Below, one piece after another: positions 1 through 11,600 of a stretch of DNA of 64,000 bases; position 1 is the first letter of the stretch, and the number at the start of each line of letters is the position of its first letter. Both the position numbers and the translations under genes were made by a program. Below the pieces are notes generated by a model. It had not been told where the DNA came from and ran no database searches. It was given only the letters and a program-made list of their open reading frames with translations. The stretch lies in assembly GCA_010093515.1 (NCBI GenBank), contig MU001704.1, positions 118,689 through 182,688 on the forward strand. Reading direction: 5' to 3'. The stretch comes from Lineolata rhizophorae (taxonomy: Eukaryota > Ascomycota > Dothideomycetes > Lineolatales > Lineolataceae).

Positions 1-2270
1 CGTCCTGCCCGCTCCCTTTCAATCAACAACACCCCAATCTCACTTCCTCCGGCGGGCTCCTGGCTGCTGAATCCTCGTGGCGAGCCGTTGTTTTGCCGTC
101 CGTGCTCCCCAGATCCAAGCCTTGACCCGCAGGATCAAGGCGATGGCGACGGTCTGCTACATACGTGTGTATTCGGGCGTCTCGGGCCGGCACCGATCGC
201 GAACAGGTCGCACATACTCGTCATCATACCTACGCCCATGCATGCACCAGATCCTGGGGGTAGTCTCCCCTTGGTCTCCGTAAACCCGTCACGAAAGAAG
301 TTGTCACATCCCCCCTAGATCAGATACGTAAGTCATAACGCATGCCATATTCGGGTAAGCTTCCGCATTTGCCTCGTACCTCGCACAATACATGGTTTAG
401 AGTTATTGGTTTCTCCTTATTTCTACATGGTCCACTCCGCTTTTGTTCCCTGTCCATGGCCGCCTGTATCGCCTGACGAGGGTTTGCTCAGCACCAGTAC
501 GTACTCCGGCACGTCGCATCGCCTTTGGGGCTTTGAAGGCCATCGAGCCGAGTAATGGTGCACGTGTGCTCGCGTGCAGCGTCAGCGGCTTCACCGAAGT
601 CCAAGGAGCGACTGCGGCCCTAGACCATTTCTATCTCAGACCCCTGACCCGTCACTGCGCTATTGCTGCCGGACTCCATCTTGGCGCCTTTCAACGGCTG
701 TGATATCCAATCGCATAATTTGGTCGTTCCTCGGCTCAGTGAATAAGTATTGATCGTCCTCCCACAAAAATAGAGTTAGATGAGCTCCGAGCTTTTTCCT
801 CTGCGATCGGGCCGGAGCGAATCGATCTCCGGCCAATGGTACAGCTCGGCAACCGATGTTCTTTTCGCTGCACACCGAGTTGCCCTGCGCGCACTGCTCT
901 ACGTAGCAGGTACTTTGTGGAGTCCGCGACTAATGAGACCAATCGCTTCTCTTATGGTTCAGCATTTCTTCCCCTCGGCCCTGGCTCGGCTGCTCAAAAT
1001 CCGGGGGCAGTTCCTAAGCGTTCGGCAGCTCCCGCGTGCAAAAAGAAATTTTTCTGGTGCGCCACTCCTGCGCGTAGCTCGTTCGGGAAAGCAGCCGTTA
1101 CCAATGGGCGCCCGCTTGAACCACCAAACCGCCCTTTGACCCTGAAATCAGCGATGGGCCGGCCAGATGCGTCCGACGCTGCGCGATGCACGGGAGAAGC
1201 TAATCATGGTGCGGGCGAATGAGTGAGGCTCCCGCTCTATAGCAGATCGACTATGCCCGGATTGGGAGCGCGCCTACTCTATCCAACACCCCGGCAATGC
1301 CGGGTTTCAAAAGCAACCGGGGATCTGCGGCGAGGACGAACCCCGTCGACGACCGCGATCGAGACCATCACGGACGCACGATTCGAAGAGACCTCCACGC
1401 ATCTGACACCCAATCGCAAGGTAAAGCAAGCAGAGATGTTCAGCAGGCGATGGGCCCAGATAATCCAACGCTGCTCTTTCGGTACGGCGCTGATGTTTTC
1501 CTCCCAGCGTGGCCCCCCGCGCCTGAGGAATCATACGGTTAGTCGTACGAGTTTATTGCGCTAACTCGAGCGTTGCAGGATGCCTGGTCGGCGACCTAGA
1601 ATGGGGTTTTTGCACAATTTCGGCCGCAACTTAGCGGGTAGCGCGCCCGCACGGCGGCTGTCCATCGCACAAAATTCGCCGCAGGGTCCATCAAAGCTTG
1701 CGGAGTAGTCCCGCTGGAGTGCGGGCACCGAAGAAAGCAAGGTGGACGCCAGCAAACACTAAAGCCGCAGGTCTATGCAGTAAGTCCAGTCAAGCAGCTC
1801 GGTTTGAATCGACTGCGGGCGCTTTCACTTCCGTCAGTGTCGAGTGATCGGCATACATTACGCCCACGCTTATAGAGCCAATACCGCGCCAGCTGCCACA
1901 TTCGGAGCTGCGGTCGTTCACTCGTCGATATTACGGGGGGCGACCAAAAAAAGAACAGCGCACGCCAAATGGCAATCCCCAAAATTGGTCCCCTCGAAGA
2001 ATATGCAGCCCCATCCGGGTCCTCCGCTCTTGGACTCCGCAGTGACACGCCCATCCCACCCACCCACAATCGAGGTCCGGGCGCGGGGTCCCGACGGCGC
2101 GTCCCTCGCCCTCCTTCACCTTGCCTGGCACTCAGCGCCTCTGCAGCCTCTCTGCAGCCTCTCCAACGCCATCCTTCACCCCCCCCCTCCTCCTCTCCTG
2201 CCATCCGCCGCCGCCACCGCGGCCGCCGCTGGCAGCCCTTTCCCCCCAGTCGCGGTATTGGCAAGCTTAG
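1..2270. other. no recognisable gene
   Basis: I find no open frame here with a family signature on either strand. The reading frames are short (up to about 190 codons), overlap each other on both strands and have biased composition. No plausible chain of exons with splice signals was found. It could be intergenic sequence or the flank of a gene lying to the left of the window. Confidence 0.5.
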
Positions 2271-3250
2271 GTAGACGGTAGACGCAGCGCGCCACTGTAG
2301 CTCGCAGCCCAGGGCCCTTGACAGCAGCGGCAGCAAGAAGCGCGGGAGCCCAGCGAACGAAAAAGAGGAAGGGCCTCGACAAGGGCAAAAAAAAAAGGGT
2401 TAAAAGAAAAAGTAAGAAATACCAAGTGGGAGCCCCACTACCTTGGCGCGCCCACCACCCACCCACCCACCTACCTATGTACATACCGCTTCACCCCGCC
2501 GGCCGGCCGCCGGCGGCGCCCCAGCGCCGCGGCCAGCGCCCGCTGCGGGCCCTGCGGCGGCCCCGCGGGACCGCCGCGGCGTCGCTGGGCCCACCCGACG
2601 CAGCCGCCCAGGTCGACCCGCTTTGCAGATTTGACCCACCCCCTCCCCTCTGAGGCGCGCTCGCGCGCGCGCGCGCCCGCAGCGCCGGCCGGGGCCTAGG
2701 GAGGGGGGGTAGTCCCGCGCTGGAACGAGGAGCTGGTGAGGGCGAAGTCGTGTGCGCGTGGAGTGAAAAGGGCTGGCGCTGAACCCCACGCCGCGGGGCG
2801 AGAGACCCCTGGCTGCGAGCAGCAGCAAGGCGGCGGCGGCGGCGGCGGCGGCGGCGGGCGGAGGAGCAAGTCGCTTTTGTTGCTGCGGGTAGTTGCTGGC
2901 TGGGTGGACGTTCGCGCTGTGGCCGGAGGGCTGCGGGCCTGGTGTGTCTCTGGTGGCTCCGGCCTGCTGGCGCTGGTGCGGCTGTTTGGGGGAACGTGTG
3001 CTGTCGAGCTACCCACGCCATCGCACACCCACGTTGAACTTGCTTTTGGGGGAGAGAGGGAGATGGCTGTGTTTGGCAGGTGGGGAGACAGAAGAGGCAC
3101 TTGATCAGCGCATCCGGATGCAAGCCCTCGTGCTATTCACCTTCCTCAAGGGCTTTTTCCCTTTTTTCCTTTTTCCATGCGCGTTGAGGTAGTTCTCAAC
3201 TCCCCACTCGCCTTCCTTCGTCCGCAGGCGCGGACAACCCTTCGGTGGTG
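2271..3250. repeat. GC-rich low-complexity block with microsatellites
   Basis: The block holds an ACCC-type run near 2456-2472, an alternating CG tract at about 2655-2677 and a GGC/GCC trinucleotide run at 2829-2857, inside strongly GC-rich DNA. The long open frames across it are poly-Gly, poly-Pro and Arg-rich shadows of this composition. It resembles the leader or promoter of a fungal gene, but I see no coding region that would belong to it. Confidence 0.6.
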
Positions 3251-5250
3251 GTTTTGTTTGGCTGCACTCATAAACTGACAAGACAGGGTCCACTCTTTTT
3301 GACTGTGCCGTCCCCAGCACGCGCCGCAGTGAGCCAGTTGCTCTCGGCCAGATACATCTGTCTGTAAGCCACCCAAGAGTGACGTTCGACACTGCGTTAT
3401 TATCGCCTCCTCGCGCGGAGTGGCCGCTGTGGTGCCACCGGCCCGGCCCCGATTTGCACTGAGCCACTGGTGGAAAGCGCTTTGGCGCCCCCTCCGCCGC
3501 CCGCCATCACGGTCGAGACGGGCGTGGAGAAAGGGCGCCACTGCAAGGCTGAAACCACCTCTAGCCCTTTTTTGTTTTTGTCCTCCCTTCTCTCTTTCTG
3601 TTCTGTCGGTAAGTCGGTCTTCCGTGTATATGATCCTGTTGCAGGCCCCAGACAAACTGGAGCCCTTTCTTTCCTCTACGCCATGATAATCGCAAAAAAA
3701 GCGATATGTGTGGATGCGGATGCACCCCCACATCCTCCTGGCTGCAGCTGTGATTTTTCCTGATACAGTGTGATTCGGCCCTTCTTACCCGTACTCTTGG
3801 GTCGGGCGTGCGCGAGGCCAGACCTGAGCGTCAGTGGCCGGCTGAGGGCCTGTATGCGGCATCTGCGGCCAAGATTCCTCCCTTGTTTGGTAGCTGTGGT
3901 CCAACGTGGGACGCCAGGACGGTCAGGACTCTGACATACGAGTTTTGAGGAAGTAGACAGCCTAGAACCAGGCATGAGGGCGCCTGGAATTTGCCTCATG
4001 GCGTGTTATGACATGTCTGGAACCAGCATACTGTGCCCGGGATCTGGTTTGGCCAAGCCAACCTATGGCAATATGAGCAATCTTGCGGCGCAGAGGCGAA
4101 CATGATGGCTGGGCGAGACTCTATCCTTCATTATCAACTAAAAGCAAACTATTTGACAAATGCCATCGGCAAGCTATCGATATGGTCAAAACTGGGGCTC
4201 TACATCAGTGGTCGAACTCCAAGTTTGAGCGCCCAGGGAGCTCCACAATTTCCTCCGTTCAAGTCTGAGCGCTTGTACTATGACTCGAACAAGGCCAATA
4301 GAATCGATACGGCCAACATGGACCGACCAAGATTAGACCGATCGACAATGATCCCATGGGTGCAGTCCGCACGATGTTCACGCGACAGTAGCCAGTAGAA
4401 ACCAACGTGACGGCCAAATACCATCCTGCACATCATTTATGTTTCCGCCAGGCTGGTTCATAACATGCGCATCTGAAACATCGGGGTTATAGCGGAGAGA
4501 TAGCCAGTCGAGCTGATCAGAAGGAAGATGCTGAGTTCGTCAAGTAGAACATAGTAATCCAGCTTCCTAAGGGGTTTGAGCAGGGGAAAAACAAGAAAGG
4601 CTAACACAGGTATGCCTACTGAGTCGATCCATTTTTAGGTATATGCAGAGCATTTACATGAGGTGTTGGGACTGAGTCAGTGAGCGATTGCCGGGGACTG
4701 CAAAATAGCCCCTCAAGAAGGATCGTCGTGGACACTAATTTGTCACATATCAACCGTACTACGCCTACACCTATGCGTGAAGTTTATTAATTACGAGTAG
4801 AAGAAGACCAAAGAAATGCTCCTGATGGTTAATGCGTACGGATATCCCAAGGTATGTAAGTGCCAATGCACTCTGTGATTTAACACCAACTTGACGCCTG
4901 ATGGTTTACCGATAATCAACACTTATGGCTCACTGAGCATCAATGTCGTTCCGAATTGCTTACTGACAGTTTTGTATGGTCCGCGGTAGAATAGTACTCT
5001 TGAACTGATCCACCAACTCTCATCTTGTGGGAATCTTAAGGCAATAATTAGCTAAACGTATGTTAGATGTCTGTCTCCAAAATATAGCCAAGTGACAATC
5101 CCTTTACCACGTCTCTACGGTCGATCAGTTAGGGGCAGTCTTAACGGGACGTAGTATATGGTCAGGATGTGGTCTCTACAACTGTACTCGACCCGACTCG
5201 CCTCGCCCTCTATCATACTTGAACCATTGCCATTCTACCCTTAGCTAACG
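3251..5250. other. no recognisable gene
   Basis: Base composition falls from GC-rich to roughly balanced or AT-rich along this stretch. Only short unrelated open frames occur, none with a recognisable motif or a credible splice structure. Confidence 0.5.
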
Positions 5251-6060
5251 AAACCAAACGGCAACAAAAAAAGAATTGCAGAAAAAGAGCTTCTATGATA
5301 TGCCGCAAATAAGCGTTGTGATAATGAGTCCGAGGATGAATCCCGCACGGAGACACCTCGTCGAACAGAAGTTGTTTGGAACGACCGACGCAGTGCTCTC
5401 TTCGTTCCCATGTCGCGCGATTACGGGGAATTATATCATATGCTGTGAGTCCTACCCTTTCCGTAAATCACACTCTTCCGACTATTTTAGCCCTATCAAA
5501 GCCTTTAACTAGCCCCTAAGCAGTATTTAGCTGATGATGTAGCGACCAGAACCAACCAAAGTCTACTTACTGACCAACAACACAATATTTCGCTCGCCTT
5601 TTTCTCTACGATCAATACTGCCTACTCAAATTACTTACGGTCTACCTTCCTACACCGTCCGGTAGCCCTCGTCCGACCGAACAAAAATGCCGGAGTTGAT
5701 GGCTTATCTCGGGACATCCCTCTGTGCTCTACTATGAGGAACGAGTATTTAGTAGTAGTAAGCACGGTAAGGTCTGGGAAAAGTTCCAAAAAGTTTTTAT
5801 AAACCACCCTGCTAGTAAGCACTTTACTAGTTATATCTAAGTCAATAGCTAACGGGGGCGCAACAGGCGAATGCTATGTCGGAAGTACGAGCGCAGCTAC
5901 GTGAGGAAAGCGTCCGATACGGATAATGATGCTACAAGCATGCATGCCAGCCCTTCTGTCAGCCAAGCCCATAGGAGCAAACACAGGAGTTCCACCCCTG
6001 GTTTCTCTATTCCTAGGGCGGGTGGCAGCATGCAGGTTAGTTTAGCAACAGCGCAGGCCG
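5251..6060 (+). pseudogene. degraded coding-like sequence, family unknown
   Basis: The plus strand contains a coding-like segment near 5265-5450, with a charged stretch reading EDESRTETPRRTEVVWNDRR and continuing to a good donor (GTGAGT near 5447) and a TTTTAG acceptor near 5492. Coding-like but interrupted frames continue to about 6050. I do not recognise the family. It could be a decayed host gene or part of a mobile element. It looks broken, and the AT-rich setting would fit old RIP-type mutation; that is inference. Confidence 0.25.
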
Positions 6061-6065
6061 GGCCT

Positions 6066-6088
6066 TTAGGGTTAGGGTTAAGGTTAGG
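6066..6088 (+). repeat. interstitial telomere-like repeat
   Basis: About four head-to-tail units read TTAGGG, TTAGGG, TTAAGG, TTAGG. TTAGGG is the usual telomere repeat of filamentous ascomycetes. The tract is short, slightly degenerate and flanked on both sides by ordinary sequence, so it is internal and not a chromosome end. Confidence 0.75.
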
Positions 6089-6540
6089 TCGCTTGATTAT
6101 AACACACCAATAGTATAATAAACTCTTATGGTTGTGGCCAAGGTTGAAGAATTCGAGCGTGGTATCTCTTGATGCTTTCGGTATTGGTGCAATGCTAAGG
6201 TCATTGCTTGCTGGTGAATCCCTATTGGCTTTGTGTAGGCTCTAGGACATATTGAAGTATGCAATCTAGAAATATTGCTTTCATAGAGCCGTAATATCTT
6301 GATAATACACAAATAGTTCTAGGACGCACTCGAGCAAGGAGACATGTGCACTAAACACTAAGCCTATGCCTCTAACTTTTCTAGCTCACTATGTTCTGAC
6401 CTTCAGGGAATGCTCGCTCTAGTATTAGCTTAAAACCCTGGGATTTAACACCGTACATTTTAGCATGTTACTATCTAGACTATGTTCAATCCCTCCATCC
6501 TATAGCCCTCAACATACCATAATCAATGTACCGTAAGCCA
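6089..6540. other. AT-rich intergenic, 3' side of DPH2
   Basis: Nothing recognisable is seen. The right end presumably contains the 3' untranslated region of the leftward DPH2 gene. Confidence 0.5.
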
Positions 6541-8319
6541 TTACCGCCTAACCGCCCCCTCCCCAACAACATAACCCCTCGCCACCCCCCTCCTCCCCTC
6601 CTCCACCAGTGCCCCCTCTTCCTCCCGCTCTTTCGCATCCGCATCCGCAAAGTCGCTCCCCAGCCCCCTCCACGTGCGCTGCTCGCGCAAGAACTGCGCC
6701 CCAGGCGAGACCTCGCCGCCGACGCGCGCGACGTCGCCTCTGAGGCGCCTGACGAGCGTGGCCGTCGCGGCGGCGCGGCTAGCCGCGCGGTCTGACTCGG
6801 AGGGCGACCCGGTCGGAGAGCTAGGAGACGTAACGGAAGAAGGATGGAGCGGCGTGCGGGACAGGGGACGGGAGTGGGAGACGTAGCGGCCGGTGCGGAG
6901 GTCGAATTCGGGGGGCGCGGATTCCTCTTCGGCGTCGAGGTCGCCGCCGTCGGCGCCGGCGGTCTGGGTGTCCGGTCCCATGGCCGTGGTGTCGGCTTCT
7001 GGACCGGATGGTTGCTTTTCGGTGTGCCTCCGGCCTTGCTTGTTCTGGGCCTCCTCCTGCTTGCCGTCCAGCACGGCCTGGAAATCCCCCGTCCATTCGC
7101 CCGTCCAGACGCGCTCGTCGTCGCCCTTGAGTGCCAGCTCTAGTTCGAACGGCGTGATGACCGGCTTCCAGAAGTCGCCGCTCTCGTCGACCAGGCTGCT
7201 CTCCCAGCATCCGATGACGACCCATCCGCCGATCTCGGCAAAGTTGGCCACTTTGGCCGCGTTAACCTTGCCGACGACGAAGGTGTAGGATTTCTTGCCG
7301 GCCTGGGCAATTTGACGTTGAACGTGTGAGAGAATGGAAAGGTAGTTACGCACGGAGAGGGTGTTGATGAGAATGCCGAAAATGGGGCAAGTGGTTAGAG
7401 AGGTAAGAAGGGCGTAGCGGCGACGAAGAGTGCGTGTTGTAGAGGTGAGGAGAGCTTTCGGTGGAGTTGCAGATGATATAGATGAGGAAGGAGTTTCTGT
7501 TGTAGGGTAGATGTAAATGGAAGAGACACGAGAGGAGAGAGTAAGAAGAAGGGCGGTAGGTGGGTCGGATATATGGAACAGTTGGTATTCGTTTAGTTTC
7601 TCCATGCTCTCGTTGACTTGCGAAGGAACAGTCCGATTCGGTAGAGGAGAGGATGGATTGTGTATTACAGAGGTGCTGAAAATATTCATGTAGCCTTCAT
7701 CGGCTAGTCGCTTTGCTAGCGCTGGTATGTGAGTGCAGTAAGGAATATCCGCCATGAGAATAACCTTCTGGCCCGTGTTTTTGAATGTATCCTTGAAAGA
7801 GGCGAGTACGTTATCTAGTGAAAGTGGCCTTTCAGTGAAGACGTAAATCACGGGGAGCCTGGCCGTCGGAGAGAGACACGAGCGGCCGTAGTGCACCACG
7901 ACATCAGCGTCCACGTGTTCTGCGGCAACTTCGTCAACGCAGCAAGCACCGTACGAAGTATCTGCTAGAATAAACAACTCTTCCTTCGGGTCATTTTTCT
8001 GTTGAGTCTCCTTGGCTGTTCCGTTTTCGTTTTCAGACTCGATTTTCTGCTTCTTTCGTACATTCTGAAAACCACGGCCAAGCATTTCATACACTCTCGG
8101 CGCGTCGACGAGCATGTGGTCGGGGAACTGCAGAGCTATTCTCTTCCATTGTCCGTTGCATACCTCCCTGACAGTCCTCTCAACCTCGTACGTGGCGTAC
8201 ACCTGCTCATCTGATAGCCGCGCCAATTTCGACACATCCACCGGCAGGGTCGGGTCTTCGAACATGTGCGTTTCCGGCGTCGATAGGACCGGAGCCTGGC
8301 CGAGCTCTGGCGCCGCCAT
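6541..8319 (-). CDS. DPH2: Dph2-like diphthamide biosynthesis protein
   Basis: This single-exon frame of 592 aa matches Dph2, partner of Dph1 in the [4Fe-4S] complex that transfers the 3-amino-3-carboxypropyl group of SAM to a histidine of elongation factor 2, the first step of diphthamide synthesis in the cytosol. Visible landmarks are the N-terminal block with FPDHML (about 65-70), TSYGACCVDEVAAEH (121-135), HYGRSCLSP (143-151), and the C-terminal EIGGWVVIGCWESSL (362-376), whose cysteine (371) fits a cluster-ligand position. The final ~150 residues are acidic and low in complexity. I chose the ATG at 8319 (MAAPEL) because conserved sequence begins soon after. The frame stays open a further 85 codons upstream to 8574, so a longer product is possible. 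It is divergent from RAD4. Confidence 0.92.
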   Translation of the reverse strand: MAAPELGQAPVLSTPETHMFEDPTLPVDVSKLARLSDEQVYATYEVERTVREVCNGQWKRIALQFPDHMLVDAPRVYEMLGRGFQNVRKKQKIESENENGTAKETQQKNDPKEELFILADTSYGACCVDEVAAEHVDADVVVHYGRSCLSPTARLPVIYVFTERPLSLDNVLASFKDTFKNTGQKVILMADIPYCTHIPALAKRLADEGYMNIFSTSVIHNPSSPLPNRTVPSQVNESMEKLNEYQLFHISDPPTALLLTLSSRVSSIYIYPTTETPSSSISSATPPKALLTSTTRTLRRRYALLTSLTTCPIFGILINTLSVRNYLSILSHVQRQIAQAGKKSYTFVVGKVNAAKVANFAEIGGWVVIGCWESSLVDESGDFWKPVITPFELELALKGDDERVWTGEWTGDFQAVLDGKQEEAQNKQGRRHTEKQPSGPEADTTAMGPDTQTAGADGGDLDAEEESAPPEFDLRTGRYVSHSRPLSRTPLHPSSVTSPSSPTGSPSESDRAASRAAATATLVRRLRGDVARVGGEVSPGAQFLREQRTWRGLGSDFADADAKEREEEGALVEEGRRGVARGYVVGEGAVRR

Positions 8320-8672
8320 GTTCGTAGGAAAAGCAAGAAACGCAATTTCAGTGTTTACAGCTGGGTAAAAAGACGACTTGGTAGAGTAAAAAAGAGCGCC
8401 GCCGACGCGCGTGTGGGGCAAAAGTCCAGCCACAGCGCCCGTTCGGGACAAGTACTTGTCAGCCACGGCCAAGGGAGCAGAAAACGTGAGCACGCGATTG
8501 CGCGAACCCCCTTCGGGCGCGTCGCCAGAGCCCCACAAAATTCTCGACTTTGCGGCGTTTCTTGGCACCATCATAGAACTCCCAAGTCATCCAAACCAAT
8601 ACCGTCCCCTCCAATTTCGCGCCACCCCTTTGATTCTCTACGGCTGTTTGTCTTCACCGCCCGAGTGCCGCG
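8320..8672. promoter_or_regulatory. divergent promoter of DPH2 and RAD4
   Basis: The 353 bp separating the two divergent start codons must carry both promoters and leaders. I see no diagnostic operator. Part of it is also open in frame with DPH2. Confidence 0.6.
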
Positions 8673-11600
8673 ATGCCGCCCACGGTCCCCCGCAAACGAC
8701 GCCGCCTCTCGCCGAACCCCTCCGAAGCGGCCTCCGCCGGCAATGAAGCCTCATCTTCGGCCCCGCCACCGAAGCGTCGTTCTAGACCACTGGTCGCGTC
8801 CCAAAAGAAGCAGACACTTGCAGACACACTCGATGCGCCAAGCCACAAGGCTCGGTCACTAGCGGAGAAAAAGGCGTTGTTGGCGGGACTGGATCAAAGC
8901 GGGAGCGCCGAGAACTCGGATGGGCTGAGCGAGCCGGGGAGTAGCGAAGTTGAGGAGGAGTGGGAAGAGGTTGATATGGGTAGCGGGGGAAGGGGGAAGT
9001 GTAAAAGTAAGACTACGGTTGGCGGAAGCGGTGCGTTTGCGAAGAAGCCTGAAGATACCCTTGGTCAAGGCAAAGATGAGGATGACGAAGACGACATGGA
9101 CTGGGAAGACGCTATACCTGCTGCCTCAACCTCCATATCGAAACAAGTCGCACCGACACATTCTGAAGACCTCGAAATTACACTTGACGGCCCGAATACG
9201 CATCACAGCATCCTCTCCACTGCTCTGGCCGCCGCTGAAGGGACCGGCAAGAAAGGTCCCACGAAGCGCGAGCGCCTTGTCCGTGTCCAGACGCACCGTC
9301 TTCACGTTATGTTCCTCCTTTTCCACAACTTGATGCGCAACGCGTGGGTGTGCGACAAAGAAGTGCAGCAGGTACTAGTGGATGGGCTGAGCGAAGGGGC
9401 TAAGAAGGAGATCCGGAACTGGAAGGTTCATATGGGCATGGTGCCAGAAGAGGACCCTGACGCCGAAGATGTTGAGAAGACACAAAGGCAGGGCGCCGGG
9501 AAATGCAAAGGCCAAAGCAAAGGCAAGGGCAGAGCACGAAAAAGCGATTCAAAGGCAGAGAGAAGTTCAGCGAGAGCGCAGCACGATTGGGGTGCTGATG
9601 CCGAACGTCTAGAGCCCGGAGTGCCGAACTTGAGTCGCGGGTACCCAACTATTCGGCTTCTCAAATACTTGGCGGCATACTGGAAGAAACGGTTCCGCAT
9701 CACCAAACCAGGCTTGCGCAAGCAAGGGTACAAGTCGCTTGCTGAACTGGCTGAGGAAACTAAGGCTTTCCGAGAGGATCCGAGCGACGTGGAGCGGTTC
9801 GGGGAGCGCATTGAGAGCAAGGAGAAGTATCGGGAATGTGCTAGGAAGTATGAGGGTTCGAGGGATGTTGCAGCGCAGCTATTTACGGCGCTCCTGAGGG
9901 GTCTCGGGCTAGAAGCAAGGATGGTTGCGAGTTTACAGCCAATTGGGTTTGGGTGGTCAAAAGGAGAAGAAGCGACACCTAAAAAGAGAAAGGACAAAGA
10001 TGTGGAGCTCGATGAACGAGACAAGAGCGATAAGGGTGGATTTATGGAGGCTCCTAGAACTGGAAGGAAATCTGGACGGGCTATTAATGATGCCGAGATG
10101 AAAGATGCACTCAACGATTCCGATAATAGCGCTCTCAGTAGCCCTCCTGAGAGCGATTCCGAAACACCGGATCTCCAGCCAGCATACTCAAGATCACAAC
10201 CAAACCCAAGAAAGGTTTATGACAAAGACCTGCCGTTCCCTACCTACTGGACTGAAGTAATATCTCCAATATCCAACGCACCAATACCGGTCGACGCGCA
10301 TATTCTGTCCACCGTAGCTAGCACGCCCGATCTCATCGCCAGCTTCGAGCCGCGTGGAAAGCAAGCTGACAAATCTAAACAAGTAATTGCCTACGTAATT
10401 GCATATTCTCCCGACGGGACAGCAAAAGATGTCACAGTCCGCTACCTGAAGCGGCGCATGCTACCCGGCAAGACGAAAGGCGTCCGCATCCCCGTGGAGA
10501 AAGTCCCCGTCTACAACAAGCACGGCAAGGTGCGCAAGTACGAGGAGTACGACTGGTTCAAGGCTGTCATGTCATCGTACCAGCGCTCCTCAGAGCAGCG
10601 CACGTTAACCGACGACGTTGAGGACCAAGGAGACTTGCGACCCGCGCACTCGGCGAAGAAGGAACAGGGCGCAGGCGAGCAGAAGGAAACGCTGCAGGGC
10701 TACAAGAACTCGGCCGAGTTCGTGCTCGAGCGGCACCTGAAGCGCGAGGAGGCACTGCGGCCACCCGCGGAACCCGTGAAACACTTTTCAACAGGAAAGG
10801 GCGACAACGCGAAATCGGAGCCGGTCTTCCGCCGCGAGGACGTCGTTCCGTGCAAGACAGTTGAGAGCTGGCACAAGGAAGGGCGCGAGGTACGGATGGG
10901 CGAGCAGCCGCTCAAGTACGTCCCGTTCCGGGCAGTTACGCTCATACGCAAACGCGAGATCGAGGAGCGTGAGCGAGAGGAGGGCGAGAAGGCTATGCAG
11001 GGCCTCTACGCTGAGTACCAGACCGACTGGATCGTGCCGCCTCCAATCGAGGACGGTAAGATTCCGAGGAATGCGTTTGGGAATATCGACGTCTATGTAC
11101 CGACCATGGTGCCGAAGGGGGCCGTGCATATCCCATTGAGGGGCACGGCAAAGGTTTGTAGGAAGTTGGGCGTTGATTATGCGGAAGCGTGCACGGGGTT
11201 TGAATTTGGGAAGCAAAGGGCGGTGCCTGTATTGACGGGGGTCGTGGTGGCGGCGGAGAACGAGGATTTGGTTATTGATGCCTGGGAGGCGGAAGAGGTG
11301 GAGCGTAAGAAAAAAGATGATGAGAAGAGAGTGAAGACCGCGCTTAACATGTGGAAGAAGTTTTATGTAGGCTTGAGGATTATTCAGAGGCTGGGCAGAG
11401 AATATGGCGTTGAGGCAGAAGCTATGCCTGATGGGATCAATCCCTTCCAACGCAAGGATGAAGATGTTAGTGGAAATGGTTCGGGGCAGGATGAAGGTAA
11501 CGAAGGTGGCTTGTTTCGCAGTGGAGCAGGTGAAGGTGGCTTCGTGCGAGACGGAGAGGATCACGGAGGGGAATTTCTCAGAGGTGAAGATCAAGAGGGC

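Noticed and set aside
2491-3123. 210-codon minus-strand frame with poly-Arg/Pro
   Set aside because: Generated by GGC/CCG repeats; no domain and no codon-like variation.
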